Positions 36,381 to 48,200 of a stretch of 64,000 bases of DNA are shown piece by piece (the stretch's first letter is position 1; the number at the start of each line of letters is the position of its first letter). Under the pieces are notes generated by a model that was given only the letters and a program-made list of their open reading frames with translations, was not told the DNA's origin and did not search any database. The position numbers were made by a program, and so were the translations under genes. Source of the stretch: Taxillus chinensis. Taxonomy: Eukaryota > Streptophyta > Magnoliopsida > Santalales > Loranthaceae. The stretch is from positions 12,989,343-13,053,342 of the forward strand of contig CM042090.1 in the NCBI GenBank assembly GCA_023512835.1, read 5' to 3'.

Positions 36381-37640
36381 TTGTAATGACTCGTGTTTGA
36401 GGTTCCGAGAGATAGTCATGTGATGAAAAACATATTTAGATATGTAAATATCAATACGATGACAAATGCGTCGAATGAAGACTTTTGATTGTGAGTGGGT
36501 CTGATTTTGGGTCGAAGACCCAAAAGATTAATTTTGAGATTTTTGGGGTGTGGTCAGGTGACCTGGTGTTTGCGCTTTCATTTGAGGATGAAAATATCTG
36601 AATGGTAATATACTTGTTAAACAGAATATTTTGATCGTAATTGGGCTCAATTTGAAGTCTGAGCCTTGTGAGGATAATTATGATATTTTAATGGATTAAA
36701 TTAAGAAAATATAAATAGAGGTGAGAAAGGAGAGAGAACCCACTGTTTGTGCGTGTTCTTGAAGAGAGAGTCTGAAAAGAGAAAAGGGGGAAAAGGCTAA
36801 GGTTTTGCAAAGGACTTGGCGATCTAGATCGAATTCAATCAAAGTTGAGGTAGTAATTCATTTTCCTCATCCATATATAAGTCTTTGTTTCTTGTTGCTA
36901 TGGTAGTTAAAAAATCAAATTTAACCTTAAATTCATCGAATTTGGTTCATGAACCCTAAGTATAAATTTCCATTTTCTTGCATTTTAACGCTTATAGAGT
37001 TGAGGAATTAAGGATATATAAGACATGGTATATAGTGTTTGGATATAAGTTTTTATGATTTAGAGGCTTAAACAATTGAATTTTTGGGTCAAATGACCAA
37101 AAATGATAGATTCCAACCAAGGGGGAGAGGGGGGAGGGATCGATTGGACGAGATGAACCAGAGTGAGTGGTCGACTAAGAGTTGTAGTTGAATGAAAATG
37201 AGGGTTCAATCGACTAGTTCGGTTAACTAGTATGTTTTTGTGAACGTTAAGTGTTGTGGTTGACTCGGGTGGGACAAAGTTAATCGACCAGTGTTTAGTC
37301 AACCAAGTATGTTTTTCATGCATTAACGGGTTTTGATTGACCAAGGTGGTCGTGTAAGGTGTGGTTGTCTTAAATGCTGGAGTTTTGATTAATTTAAGGG
37401 GGGTTTTGAGATTTGGTCAACTATAGTGGTTGAGTGAAGCATGGTCAACTTAATAGTTTATGTTTCAATTGACCAGGACGAGTCTTGGTGGGTTTGGTTG
37501 ACCTGAGGTCAAGTGAGATGTGATCGACTGAATTGAGATGGTTTTAGTCGACCAACGCTTATTTCAAGCTATTTTTTATGTTTTTTTTTAGATTTGGTCC
37601 CAAGGCTTTATAGAGAGTCTAATAGAGGTATTTAAAGCCT
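36381..37640 (+). mobile_element. LTR-like retroelement fragment (possible solo LTR)
   Basis: Starts with TGTAATGACTCGTG, a common plant LTR start, has a promoter-like ATATAAATAGAGG at about 36711 followed by a GAGAGAACCC leader, then unique sequence and GTCGAC/TTGAC-rich repeats. No open frame. The right end and target duplication were not found, so the class is uncertain. Confidence 0.4.
37080..37560 (+). repeat. Degenerate GTCGAC/TTGACC-rich repeat block
   Basis: About a dozen variants of (G/A)GTC(G/A)AC(C/T) and its complement recur every 25-60 bases (GGTCGACTAAG, ATCGACCAG, AGTCAACCAAG, GATTGACCAAGG, GGTCAACT, AATTGACCAGG, GGTTGACCTGAGGTCAAG, AGTCGACCAACG). The spacing is irregular. Many copies contain the WRKY W-box core TTGAC. 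Confidence 0.6.
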
Positions 37641-37652
37641 ATGAGTTGAGTG

Positions 37653-37814
<162 letters not shown>

Positions 37815-37999
37815 AAAAATGGCTCCCTCTAATTAAATTTTGTCCTCCCACATCTTAGTCACCAATAGACAAATATTGAACACGTTAACATGGTTAACCA
37901 CATCATTCTTTCCTAGTGCAAACAGACTAAGCATTAAAGCTTTATAATATCAATTTTGATCTTCTTGCTTCATATCAAGTAAGTTCCATTTTAAAGGTT

Positions 38000-38350
38000 T
38001 CTTGTTTTGAATCTTTTTTGGAATATGTGTATTGAACTTGTATCAAATCTCCCTTTTTTGATACTATAAACTATTTTAGAATGTGTTCATTGAGTCTTCT
38101 ATCTAGTCTTTTCATCGTACCTTGCTTTGACTCTTCTCTTCAAACATTGTTTTGAATATTTTCTTCTGAAACTCATATCAAAGCTTCTTTATTGAGACTT
38201 GAATCTTCTTTTAAATCTTGTATAGAATCATCATATTGAAACTTGTATCGAGTCTTGTCTTTCAATACTTTGTATTGAAACTTTTCTAAATCATGTGAGT
38301 TTTTTTTCTATTTTGAGCTATCTTGAAACAAAACTTAAGTCTCATATTAA
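38000..38350 (+). repeat. Degenerate short repeats of a TTGAAACTTGTATC-like phrase
   Basis: Variants of (A/T)TTGAA(A)CTTGTAT(C) and GAGTCTTCT/GAATCTTCTT recur several times (38036, 38098, 38195-38215, 38237-38285). Highly diverged; no open frame. Confidence 0.45.
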
Positions 38351-38589
38351 AAATCTTATATTGAATGTTTAAAAGTAATTTGGATATAATATCGTCTTAG
38401 CTTAAAAATAAATTAATCAAATAATCTTATATTTTTTTTAAACACATGAAAAAGTTAACCCTGAGAATTTGATAGTGATACAAAATCAAGGATCCAACCA
38501 AAATTATTATGAGCCGATCAAAATCAAAATTTTAAATATTAAAGTTTCGATTAAACAAATGTGGCTAGGGTCTTGAATTATTAGTGATA

Positions 38590-38591
<2 letters not shown>

Positions 38592-38620
<29 letters not shown>

Positions 38621-38622
38621 TA
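38592..38622 (+). repeat. AAT microsatellite
   Basis: Ten trinucleotide units, about 190 bases upstream of the AlgH-family start codon. Confidence 0.9.
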
Positions 38623-38812
38623 ACTACCTTGCACCGTTACATGCGCAAGTTAATCAGTCTTTAGTCTTTTGTAGCCTTTATGCTGTTTGCTCTCACCGTT
38701 CGGCGATTGCTGGCTGCATCGTCAGTTGTCACGTCCCAGATTTTCTCACCACCGCGCTTCTCGAGAAACCCACTTTCCCGAGAAAATCCACTGACGATCC
38801 TCAATCGCGGCC

Positions 38813-41800
38813 ATGGTGCTCTTGTCCGTTCCCTCCAAGAACGCGCATCATGCCCCACTTCTTCTGCGACCTTCATTCCTGGACAAGTCCGTCTCCTCGA
38901 ATCCTAGAAATTTGGGGTTTTTCAGATTTGAAGATGGGAGCTACTGTGAAATCCGGGTTTCGATACGCAAGGATAATGATGCTCTACGATCTGCTCCGAA
39001 GTCTCGGTCGTTGATGGTGAGGGCTATGGCAAAGAAGAATCGCGATAATTCTTCTTCTTCTTCTTCTTCTTCTCCTTCTCCTTCTCCGGGTACAGTGACC
39101 ATTTCACAGATTTTGTGCCTTATATTTTAGGGATGTTTGCGATTTGAGTTCGCTCTTTGAATGATGGCATTTCTTGTCTTCATATATGGTTTGAAATTGT
39201 TGCTTTGCGGCTGTGTGTTTGATTGCTCAGACAATTAGGAGGGAAAAAAAGAATAAGTTGACTACACATTTATCAAGCTTGATTTTCACAAGTTCTAACT
39301 TCTGTAGTTCAGTGTTTTTGATTTTGTTTTCTCTAGTTTTCCACCTGCATAGAGAATTTATATTTTTAATTTTAATTACTATGCTTGCTAACCGTGGCGA
39401 GCATACTCTGAATTCGCACATGTAGATTTGTAAGCCAAGGGACAGTTTCCATTTACAAATGAAGATACAAAAGATCTTTTAGTGCTATAATTTTTAAGAT
39501 GGGCATCGAGGGGCGTCGCTGTATTTTGGGCCTTAAAAAAGTTCAGTGTAGAAACTCCGTGATCTTTGATACCCAGATGGCAGTTTCGTTTCTTTGGATT
39601 TGCCACTAACTCCATATTTTCCGTATGTTGATATTTGATAATACAAATATCGTAAGAATCGTGATCTTGCATTTTCAGGAGTGCATGTAAATATTTGCAT
39701 TGAATTATTATTTAGTTATGGTCCCTGATATTCAAATGTTCACTCTACAACATTGTAAAGTGAATGACAATGTTTTGACTATACAAGTGTTGTGTTGGTA
39801 TGTATTTTAGAATTCATGCCATTGTAATGATTCATTCAACTAAGGAAATCTAATTCATCTGTACCAATGCAATCATTGAAATTAGGATCATGCATTCTCT
39901 ATCTTGTATCTTGAAAGTGTCAAATATGAATAGCATATTGCTATCAACATTTGAACAAATACATCACATTATTTTTAGGTGAATATTAGATTTCAATAGA
40001 TTGTTTTTTATTTGTTTGTATTGATTGAACATTTATATTACTTTGGAGCTGTTTGGTACGTGTTTTAGTTTTTTATATTTTATTTTTAGTATTTTGAATC
40101 TTTATTGGAGTTTAGGTTAAATTATAAATTTTAAAAATAATTTCGGTTTGGGAGGAGAGAGTTTGTGTTTTAAAGAGAGTGCTTTTTAAAATTGAATCCC
40201 ATAAAATTTTTAAAAAAAGGATAAAATATGTTGCGCCCAAGTAATAAATAAAGCAAAAATAAAAAATAAAAAATTATTTGAGTTTTCCTCCAAAATTGAA
40301 TTTAGATTTTTAAAAAATAGAAACAGTTTTAAGAAATAGCTGCAAGATTCATGTGTTTTGAAAATAAAATTATGAATTTTATCATATTAAATTGCTGTGT
40401 GACTTGCATGTTTAGAATTTGAAAACAAAAGAACATTTTTCAAAACCCTATACCAAATAGGGCCTTGTTGTAGTTATAGCCAATGGAAGGTGTTGGAATT
40501 CGAAGCACTTAAGGAGAGTCTATCCTTGCAGTATAATAGAACAGTTATCCCACGTACTAGATAAATCTTTTACATGAGATGTTTTCATATTACCTAGTTG
40601 ATAAATCTTTCATGTGTGAATGCATAAATTAAAATTCACATAAACAGGCACTACTAGGCCTAAGGAATCCTTACATATTTAAAGTGATGAGCAATAAGTG
40701 ATTTAGAACTTTTAAAGTTCACATGCTACTCGAGTATCTTTAGCATTTACTCACATGAAATATATGCATATATAACTGACTATTAAGGAGAATGTCTTTT
40801 TCATATGTATAAATTCATTAAGGCAGAGATATGATTATAATAACCGACCACTAAGATGGAGTTTTTTCTGTATATATAATAATTGTGATAACAATATTAA
40901 TATTAAAGTTAGTTTCAAATGAAAATATAATTTATAATATAAATAGAAAAAATATCTTTTGATATTACAAAAATTTTGGAAAACTAGATTGTATTGCCGG
41001 ATCAGAGCATTTTCCGGATTTAGTGGTCGTGCTGATAGCATGTTATAAAATGACTAAAATAAACCTAAATAATATATATAGTAGAGAGAGAGAGATTCTT
41101 CATGGATTTTCATTGGAATCTAGTTACAGGAGAGGGGGGAGCCTATATATAGGCAAGAAATAAGATGTTGGTGGCGGCTGGGGGTTGGTGATGGCTGGGG
41201 TTGGGTGGACATCCCACCTCTTTTGACAGTTTACAAAAAGATCATCAATTGTTTTGCTATTTTAAGTGGTAGGTGTTCAATCGGACTTTTTTGGATTGTG
41301 ACAACTTAACTTTTTTATTTTTCATTTATTTTATTCTATTAATCATTTTTTCTTATTTGTGAGTCAAAATCTGCAAGGTTGCTAGTGGGCCTGGACAAAA
41401 ATGGGTGGTGGCACTCACCAAATGGACACTACATGTAACATCCCAAACTGGAGTGCCTAATGGATTAGAGAAGATTAGACCCGCAATCATTCCATCTTGG
41501 AATCCCATAGATGACTAGTCTTCACTAAATGTGCAAACAATTGGGGGTGTGCATCATTAGAGTAGAGGGGCATATGAGAGGAGGAGAAGACAGATATAGA
41601 GCAGAACCACCCACGGAGTGAAATTGTTTCAGGGGTAGCAAGTTACTGCTTCCACGTGGGTGTTTGGTCAAAACAAAACTGTATATCGAAGTGGGATCGT
41701 TTGAGGAATTGAAATTAGAGAGGAGGAGAAGACAGATATAGAGCAGAACCACCCATGGAGTGAAATTGTTTCAGCGGTAGCAAGTCACTGCTTCCTTGTG

Positions 41801-44488
41801 GGCGTTTAGTCAAACCAAAACTGTATTTGCAGCAACATGCCTGGGGGACAAAGAAGAGAAGAGAGTGAAGAGAAGAAAGAGCGTGTGAAGAGGAGATGCA
41901 ATTTGCAATAGCAAAACTGTTGTAACTTCTGTGTTTAATTAGGGCTTTTAGTTTAATTTTGGAGAAAGGAAAATTAAAAATAATATTAATTACAATAACA
42001 GGAGTTGGGTTACATAATAAGTGCCAGAGTTATCTTAGCAGGTCAAATTACCATTCTAATTCAGCTTGAAGTTGTGGCCTTGTTGACTCAATCTGCACAC
42101 TAGACTGGCATAGATACGTTCTACCTTTATATGGGGAGAGAACCATCGTCTGAAGCCCTGCATTTAGGCCACTTGTTTCCCTTTATGTTCACCAAGTGAG
42201 CTTTCTCTCCTTTTTTCGTTTCATGTTTTGTTTTAAATATTGCAATTTGGCATATTAGTCTTGGGAGATTAGAAACTGAAGTATAAAATGTATGAATAAA
42301 AACTGAAAAATATAAATAATTGTTTGGTTTGGGGATCCTGTGAAATTTAAATTTTCTACCTTTATTTTTAAATTGGTTTACTTATTTTATTAGTATATTT
42401 TAGAATTTTTTTATATATAAATGTGCGCCTAGCTTCTCTCAAGCCTGTGCTTCTTCTTTTTTTATTTTGCTTTTTTTTTTACTTCTTTTTTTTCTGCCTT
42501 TGCACCTTGAGCGTGCCTTTGAATCTGCTTTTGCTTATGCTGTGTGATTTGGGAACAGACTATTCTGGTCCATGTGAATCTGCAATTGGGATATCGTGCA
42601 TAGTTATTTCTTATATGTTGGGTCGTGGGACAACTCTCATGGTTATAATTATGGTTGCTGAGCAATGTTTTTGGTAAGTACTTGTGATGAGCGGCTGAGT
42701 ATGGTGCTATAATAGTTTCTATGTTGAGTCTCTTCACGGCATGAACTTACCTCTTCTAACACGGCTCTACACAATGTAATAAATCTTACCAGCAATGTCT
42801 AGATTTACCCACAGATTTTACTACATTAGTTATTTTAATAGTGAAATTTAAGGGTATTAATGGAATAAAAAGAGCTGCTGATAGGAAATTACAGGCGCTT
42901 TTTGACAGTAGACATATTGCCCTTCCCTTGCCTGATGGTATAAAACTCTAAATATTTATATAAATCTCTAGAATGCATATTAATGATAACTAATCATTGT
43001 ATGTTTTAATGTCCTTTATCACATGCCTCATAAGAAACTAATCTCTTTTTGTGTATTTATATTAGAAATGTGGAGATTGATACTTTGATTTAATAGGAAA
43101 GAAATTATAAATATAATTTCAGGAAATGGTGATAAGTTTGTTCCTGGAGGAGGTGACTCTAAAGGAAGCAGTTCTTCTGATGGTAACAAATCTAATGACA
43201 CTGCTTCCCAGAGGTCTAGTCATATAATTTCAGATTGGAGGGAGGTTAGAGCGACTCTCTTTAGGCAGGAGCAGGTGATGTAATTCTTTTATGCATAAAT
43301 TGTAGGACTAGTGTTGCCCCAAAATGTTTGCGTTTCATTATGATGCTTAAAGAATCATCACTTATCAGGTGCAAAGTTGAACCATAGAAAGAATATTACT
43401 AGTTTTAAGATGGTTCTAGTTCTTTCTTCTGTTTTTTGGCTTGGAAAATTTTGATCTGCAAAAATGAATTGAAATCTAATATTATTTTAATTCTTTTGTG
43501 AAGAACTGGTAATAATTTGTGATGTGGTTTTCATGCCGGTTGAGTTACTGTACTGGATATAGTCCTCAGCTTTAATTCTACACTGAATGGGTGACTGACG
43601 CCTACTTATATCTGGTAGATCAGATTTAGATCATTGTGGAATAGTGCCTTAATTTTGGTTGTTGCTGAATGTCTAATTATATCCTAATTTATTGGGCTCC
43701 TTGGAGGACCTTTACTTTACTGTTGTTCTATTGTAAAGTTTAAATAACATTTAGGCAATCAAATATTCAAGTTCTCCCCCAATAGAAAATTTACAATTAA
43801 AACCTTTTAGCAGGCAGAAAGTACTGAGTCAGATATGAAAGGTCACAAAAAATCTGAGGCGCATGAATCTAAACCTCTTGACCTCAAATGGGCTCACCCT
43901 ATTAGTGTACCTGAGACTGGCTGTGTCCTAGTTGCCACAGAAAAGCTGGATGGGGTTCGCATATTTGAAAGAACTGTTGTTCTACTTCTGAGATCTGGAA
44001 CCAGGCACCCACATGAGGGGCCATTTGGAATTGTCATTAACCGTCCACTTCCCAAGAAGATGAAACACATGAAACCTGCAAATCTCGATATAGCAACCAC
44101 TTTTGCAGATTGCCCTTTGCATTTTGGTGGGCCACTTGAGGCGAGCATGTTTTTGTTAAATACAGAGAAAATTTCTCAAAAGCTCCCTGGATTTGAAGAA
44201 GTGATCCCTGGCCTTTGTTTTGGTGCACGAAACAGTTTGGATGAAGCTGCAGGACTGGTGAAGAAAGCTGTGCTTAAGCCTCAGGACTTCAGGTTCTTTG
44301 TCGGATATGCTGGGTGGCAGTTGGATCAGCTGAGAGAAGAGATTGAATCAGATTACTGGCATATAGCTGCTTGCAGCTCAAATCTGATTTCTGAGATTTC
44401 AGATTCGGCAGGCTTGTGGTATGAGATTTTGCAACTGATGGGTGGCCGCTACTCAGAGCTGAGCCGAAAACCGAAGAAAGATGTGTAG
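38813..44488 (+). CDS. AlgH/DUF179 (UPF0301) family protein, plastid-type, 3 exons
   Basis: Exons 38813-39089, 43123-43274 and 43814-44488 join in phase (277+152+675 nt) to give 367 aa. Residues 1 to about 70 are rich in Ser, Arg and Ala with few acidic residues, like a chloroplast transit peptide. A TTC/TCC microsatellite then codes a Ser/Pro run at the end of exon 1. Exon 3 carries the whole DUF179 domain: [17 protein letters not shown], then [10 protein letters not shown], the family signature [44 protein letters not shown] and [12 protein letters not shown]. Bacterial AlgH is of uncertain function; plant members are nuclear-coded and predicted plastidial, function not established. The ATG at 38813 lies in GGCCATGG context. 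Intron 1 is 4 kb and full of repeats. The kinase gene on the other strand converges on it 751 bases downstream. Confidence 0.88.
40046..40466. mobile_element. MITE-like element with imperfect terminal inverted repeats, member 3
   Basis: Left end GAGCTGTTTGGTACGTGTTT and the right end read in reverse, GGCCCTATTTGGTATAGGGT, match at TGTTTGGTA/TATTTGGTA. The interior shares TTTAAAAATAATTT, a GAGAGAGTTT-like part, TAAAAAATAAAAAATTATTTG and long A/T runs with 8300-8570 and 980-1210. About 420 bases, non-coding, in intron 1 of the AlgH-family gene. Target duplication not resolved. Confidence 0.5.
40490..41280. mobile_element. Possible LTR retroelement remains
   Basis: A phrase GTGCTGATAGCATGTTATAA near 41029 and a TATATATAGG promoter-like site near 41143 are common in plant Copia LTR ends. 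No coding part and no paired LTR were seen. Confidence 0.25.
41577..41840 (+). repeat. Tandem duplication, 141-bp period
   Basis: GAGAGGAGGAGAAGACAGAT starts at 41577 and again at 41718. Each unit continues with AGAGCAGAACCACCCA, GTGAAATTGTTTCAG and AAACTGTAT. Lies in intron 1 of the AlgH-family gene, just right of a TGTAACATCCC LTR-like start at about 41434. Confidence 0.9.
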
Positions 44489-45239
44489 TTATTTCAGCTG
44501 AGAGAAGAGATTGGAATGGACGGACCAGGAAATAAAGAAACCAAATTAGTAGTAATCATGGTATATGTGAAGCAAAAATGTAGGTTTGTTTGGTTTTCAC
44601 TGGACCACCTTCATCTGTGAGTTTTTTTTTTGTGACTCCTATTTATAATTCCCGTGTAATAATATTGTAAGTTTATGTCGCAATAAGAGTTGGGGGATTA
44701 TTCGAGATGCTGCGACCGGGGATCTCTACGATAACTTTCTGTTTTTATTCAATTTTGCCAGATGTACTTATGACTCTTCCATGTTCAGGGCCTTTGATGG
44801 CTAGAATTGTAGAAGCATTATTTTGCAGTGATCAGTTAAAACAACTAGAAATGAGTTGATGAAGTCAGAGAGATGGAGGGAAAGAGGGAGAGGGTAGAGG
44901 ACCAGTAGAATACCACCATAATATAATGTTGCATATGGAGAAAGATACAGGCACTATACAGTAAAATGTTTAGCGTAACTCAGGCCAATCAACTCCATTG
45001 AGTGTACATGGTACATTCAGTGTCGGTAAAAAATAATTAACAATAAAGAGCGAAGTCTCAAATCCCAATCCTTCCCTTGAGCAACATGATCAGTAACTTT
45101 ACTGCAAATTAATAACGTCCATCCTACATAAGAAGAAAATAAAGCTCCCAACTTCCAAGTGGGCTTGAAGTTCAACCTTGTCCTTTACAAGTAAAAATAA
45201 GATTTACTCATAACTGATGCAGCTTCAAGTACTCATGGA
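44489..45239. other. Spacer between convergent genes (both 3' UTRs)
   Basis: 751 bases separating the AlgH-family stop from the kinase stop. Includes AATAAGAG and AATAAAG motifs that could be polyadenylation signals on the plus and minus transcripts. No gene. Confidence 0.45.
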
Positions 45240-48200
45240 TTACCCAGCATTTTGTATGTGCTGAATTAGAACTTCATAATTTTCATATTGATCATAACCT
45301 TTTTGGGTCCTAAACTTGTCGAGGCGAGCTTTTCGAACAGCTTGTTGTATTTGTCTTTCGTGTTCTTTGAGCATATCATCCATGTTATCCCGTGGAGGCA
45401 ATAATGGTCCAGAAAAGTTTATTCGATTTTTCTTTGGCAAATAATCCTAAAATTAAAAAAAAGATATTGTGTGTAACTCCAACAGCCATGGGATTAATAA
45501 TTCAAATTTAATTATTCAAGCTTATTATTATGTCAGTGCATAATAATTCTATAAAGGTAAAAAAAACTTAAAAATTCAGGAATTTAAAATCAACTCATTA
45601 TGACATATTAAGAATGGAATACTTATATTACGAGGAAGTGAATATACAAGGAGTCACAACATGGTCGAAAATAAAATTATCTATTTATCATTTTCATAGA
45701 ACCATAAATCCATGGATTATCCCGAACAATGAACCAAACATCTCAATAGTTATTCCACTGGAACACACCTGGGATAGCTATTACAGCCACCCATACATAT
45801 AGTAAGGAATTATTTATAACTGTTAAGTCCTGTTCCTCCATTCCTATTGCTTTGCTCTACCCATGCAAACAAAGTATTTAACTGCTACTATATTTAAGCA
45901 CTTCAGTCAGTGAAGACCCCATAGGAAGTAAAGATGTTAGACACAAGATTTTGGTAAATGCATCTCACTTGCTATGTTGAACCATTACTTCCCTAGCAAT
46001 CTTTCAACTGTAGAAAGACCCTAAGGTAAGATATAATAAAAATGCATATGCTATGGAAATCATTTTCTGATGCCCAAGATTTTTAACTATAAGTTGTGTA
46101 AAAGCAGTGAAAGAATGGTGTTATTGTTCTTATCTATAAATGTTAATTTGACAAACTCCAGGGCTTGGAAGAGCATCACAAAAAGTAGCAAGATGAAGTT
46201 TTAATGACCCATTACTACATGCATTAGGTTTCAATCCTGAACAATAATTTAAGAAACTGACAAATGAAATGGAGGGTAAAAGGGTTGGTTGGAAAATAGA
46301 TTCTAGAAGATGATCGATTACCATTGCAAGTTCCCTGCCAGGCTCAATTATGTCCATTCTACAGTGGGGTTTGGATAATTCTTCTGTTCCTTGGGTTGGC
46401 CTTCTAAAACGATTCTGCGTCCTCAACTCAACACCAGTTCTTGAAGAGGGCTGTCCCACGCCCATATTTGCATCATCTGTCTTCTTAGTCAATGACAACT
46501 GAACAACATTGGGGTGAATCACTGAAGTAGTTTGCAGAGTCTTTTTAGGTGGCTCAAATGGAAAACCAGAACCATTATAACCTCCATTTCCACTTTCATG
46601 GTTTGATTGACCCTGCAATGACAGAAAAAGTTAGCCACAGAAGTGAAATTGGAGCATGAAGCAGAATCTTACAGCACAATAACTCAAGTACCTGGCCCTG
46701 GGAGTTAGAGTCAAGTGTTGGCACTTCCTTGGAAGCCCTCAAACCCCTTGTAATAGTACCCCTTCTAACAGATTCAGGACCACGTCCTTTAACAGATTCT
46801 GCTCTTTTTCTGGAATACGATAATGCATTCCGAACAAATTAGCACGTAGTTGAATGCATCATTTTAAAGAAAATAAAAACAAAAAACTTTCCAAGTGGAA
46901 GCAGATGAGACTGCACACAAAGCCTCTAATTCTAATCCATGAGCTAAACTACTTAAGTCTTAAGTTGTCAAAAAATTGCAAGTTCATGTATCATGCCGAT
47001 CTCTTCATAAATACAGTGCATAGTAAATTTTTCATCAACCCCCACTAACACTTCATTTGAAAATTCAATTCTAGATAAAATCATGATGTTTCCACAGAAA
47101 ATATAATAAAAGGCTAAAGGTGCAATAAATACCTTGTTGCTACATGTGGAACCTTCACATTAAATTCCTTGCTTGGAGGATATTTTGGAATACTTGATGG
47201 TTCACAAGGGAGAGGCTTTGTTTTAAAGAACTGCAAATAAAATAATAATAATTAAAGAACAAATTTTTTAGTTAAAAAAAACTGTCATGTGTTATAAAAA
47301 TCACTAAACCACCGATGTGAGTAACTGTTGAGCAAGTTCTTCATTGATGACAACAGAGATTCAAAGATCAATGTGCCATTCAAGCAGAATCTAGAACTAA
47401 GGCGAATTAAGATGCGCTAAGGGCACCTCCTAACTCAATTTGATACTCTTTAAGACCTTTTTCAAATGTTATAATTGATATTTTCAATCATGCAGATAAA
47501 ATTATAGTTTGAAGTCTCATTTGACTACATGATGATAAGGAAGACTTAAAGGTACCACTATGTAATGTCAAAATTAAATTGGCGAATGAAAGGAAACACA
47601 AATAACTAGAACACCCTAATATAGCACTAGATCATAAATGAATGTTTTTAATTTTATAAACCTAATCGTGTACATAGTCATGCATATAAAAATGTCAAGC
47701 CCCCTTTTCACCATTTTGGGTGTTGGAGAGGAGGTCATTGCTCACCATAAGCCAATCAATTATGAACAACATAATGAACTTATAGGTACTTGATCAAGAA
47801 TAACATAATATATAATAAGAACTTTTAATCACTTGAGCCAACCTTAAGCTTATCCCAGTCAAGCTCATTTAAAATTAACTTAGGCTAAATTGAACTTTAG
47901 AGCGAGCTTCAAAATTTGTTTGAGTTTGGACTCATTTAGACTCAAAATTAACTTGAGTTTGGATAATTTAGACTTTTTGAGTTTGACTATTTTAGCTCGT
48001 ATCATTTAAATTTGTTTGAACATGACTCACTAAACTCATTTTGATAAAATCATCGATAAACAAAACATTTGTCATTTATTTATTAAATTTATATTAATAC
48101 ATTAATATATTAATTAACATTATAGTAACATTATTTAAGATTGATTTGTGTAAAAAATAATTTTTTTCAAAATTATTTGTACAATACATTCGTTGGTGTT

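Noticed and set aside
43894..44228. Minus-strand frames in the AlgH exon 3
   Set aside because: Opposite strand of the DUF179 domain; no start context or motif.
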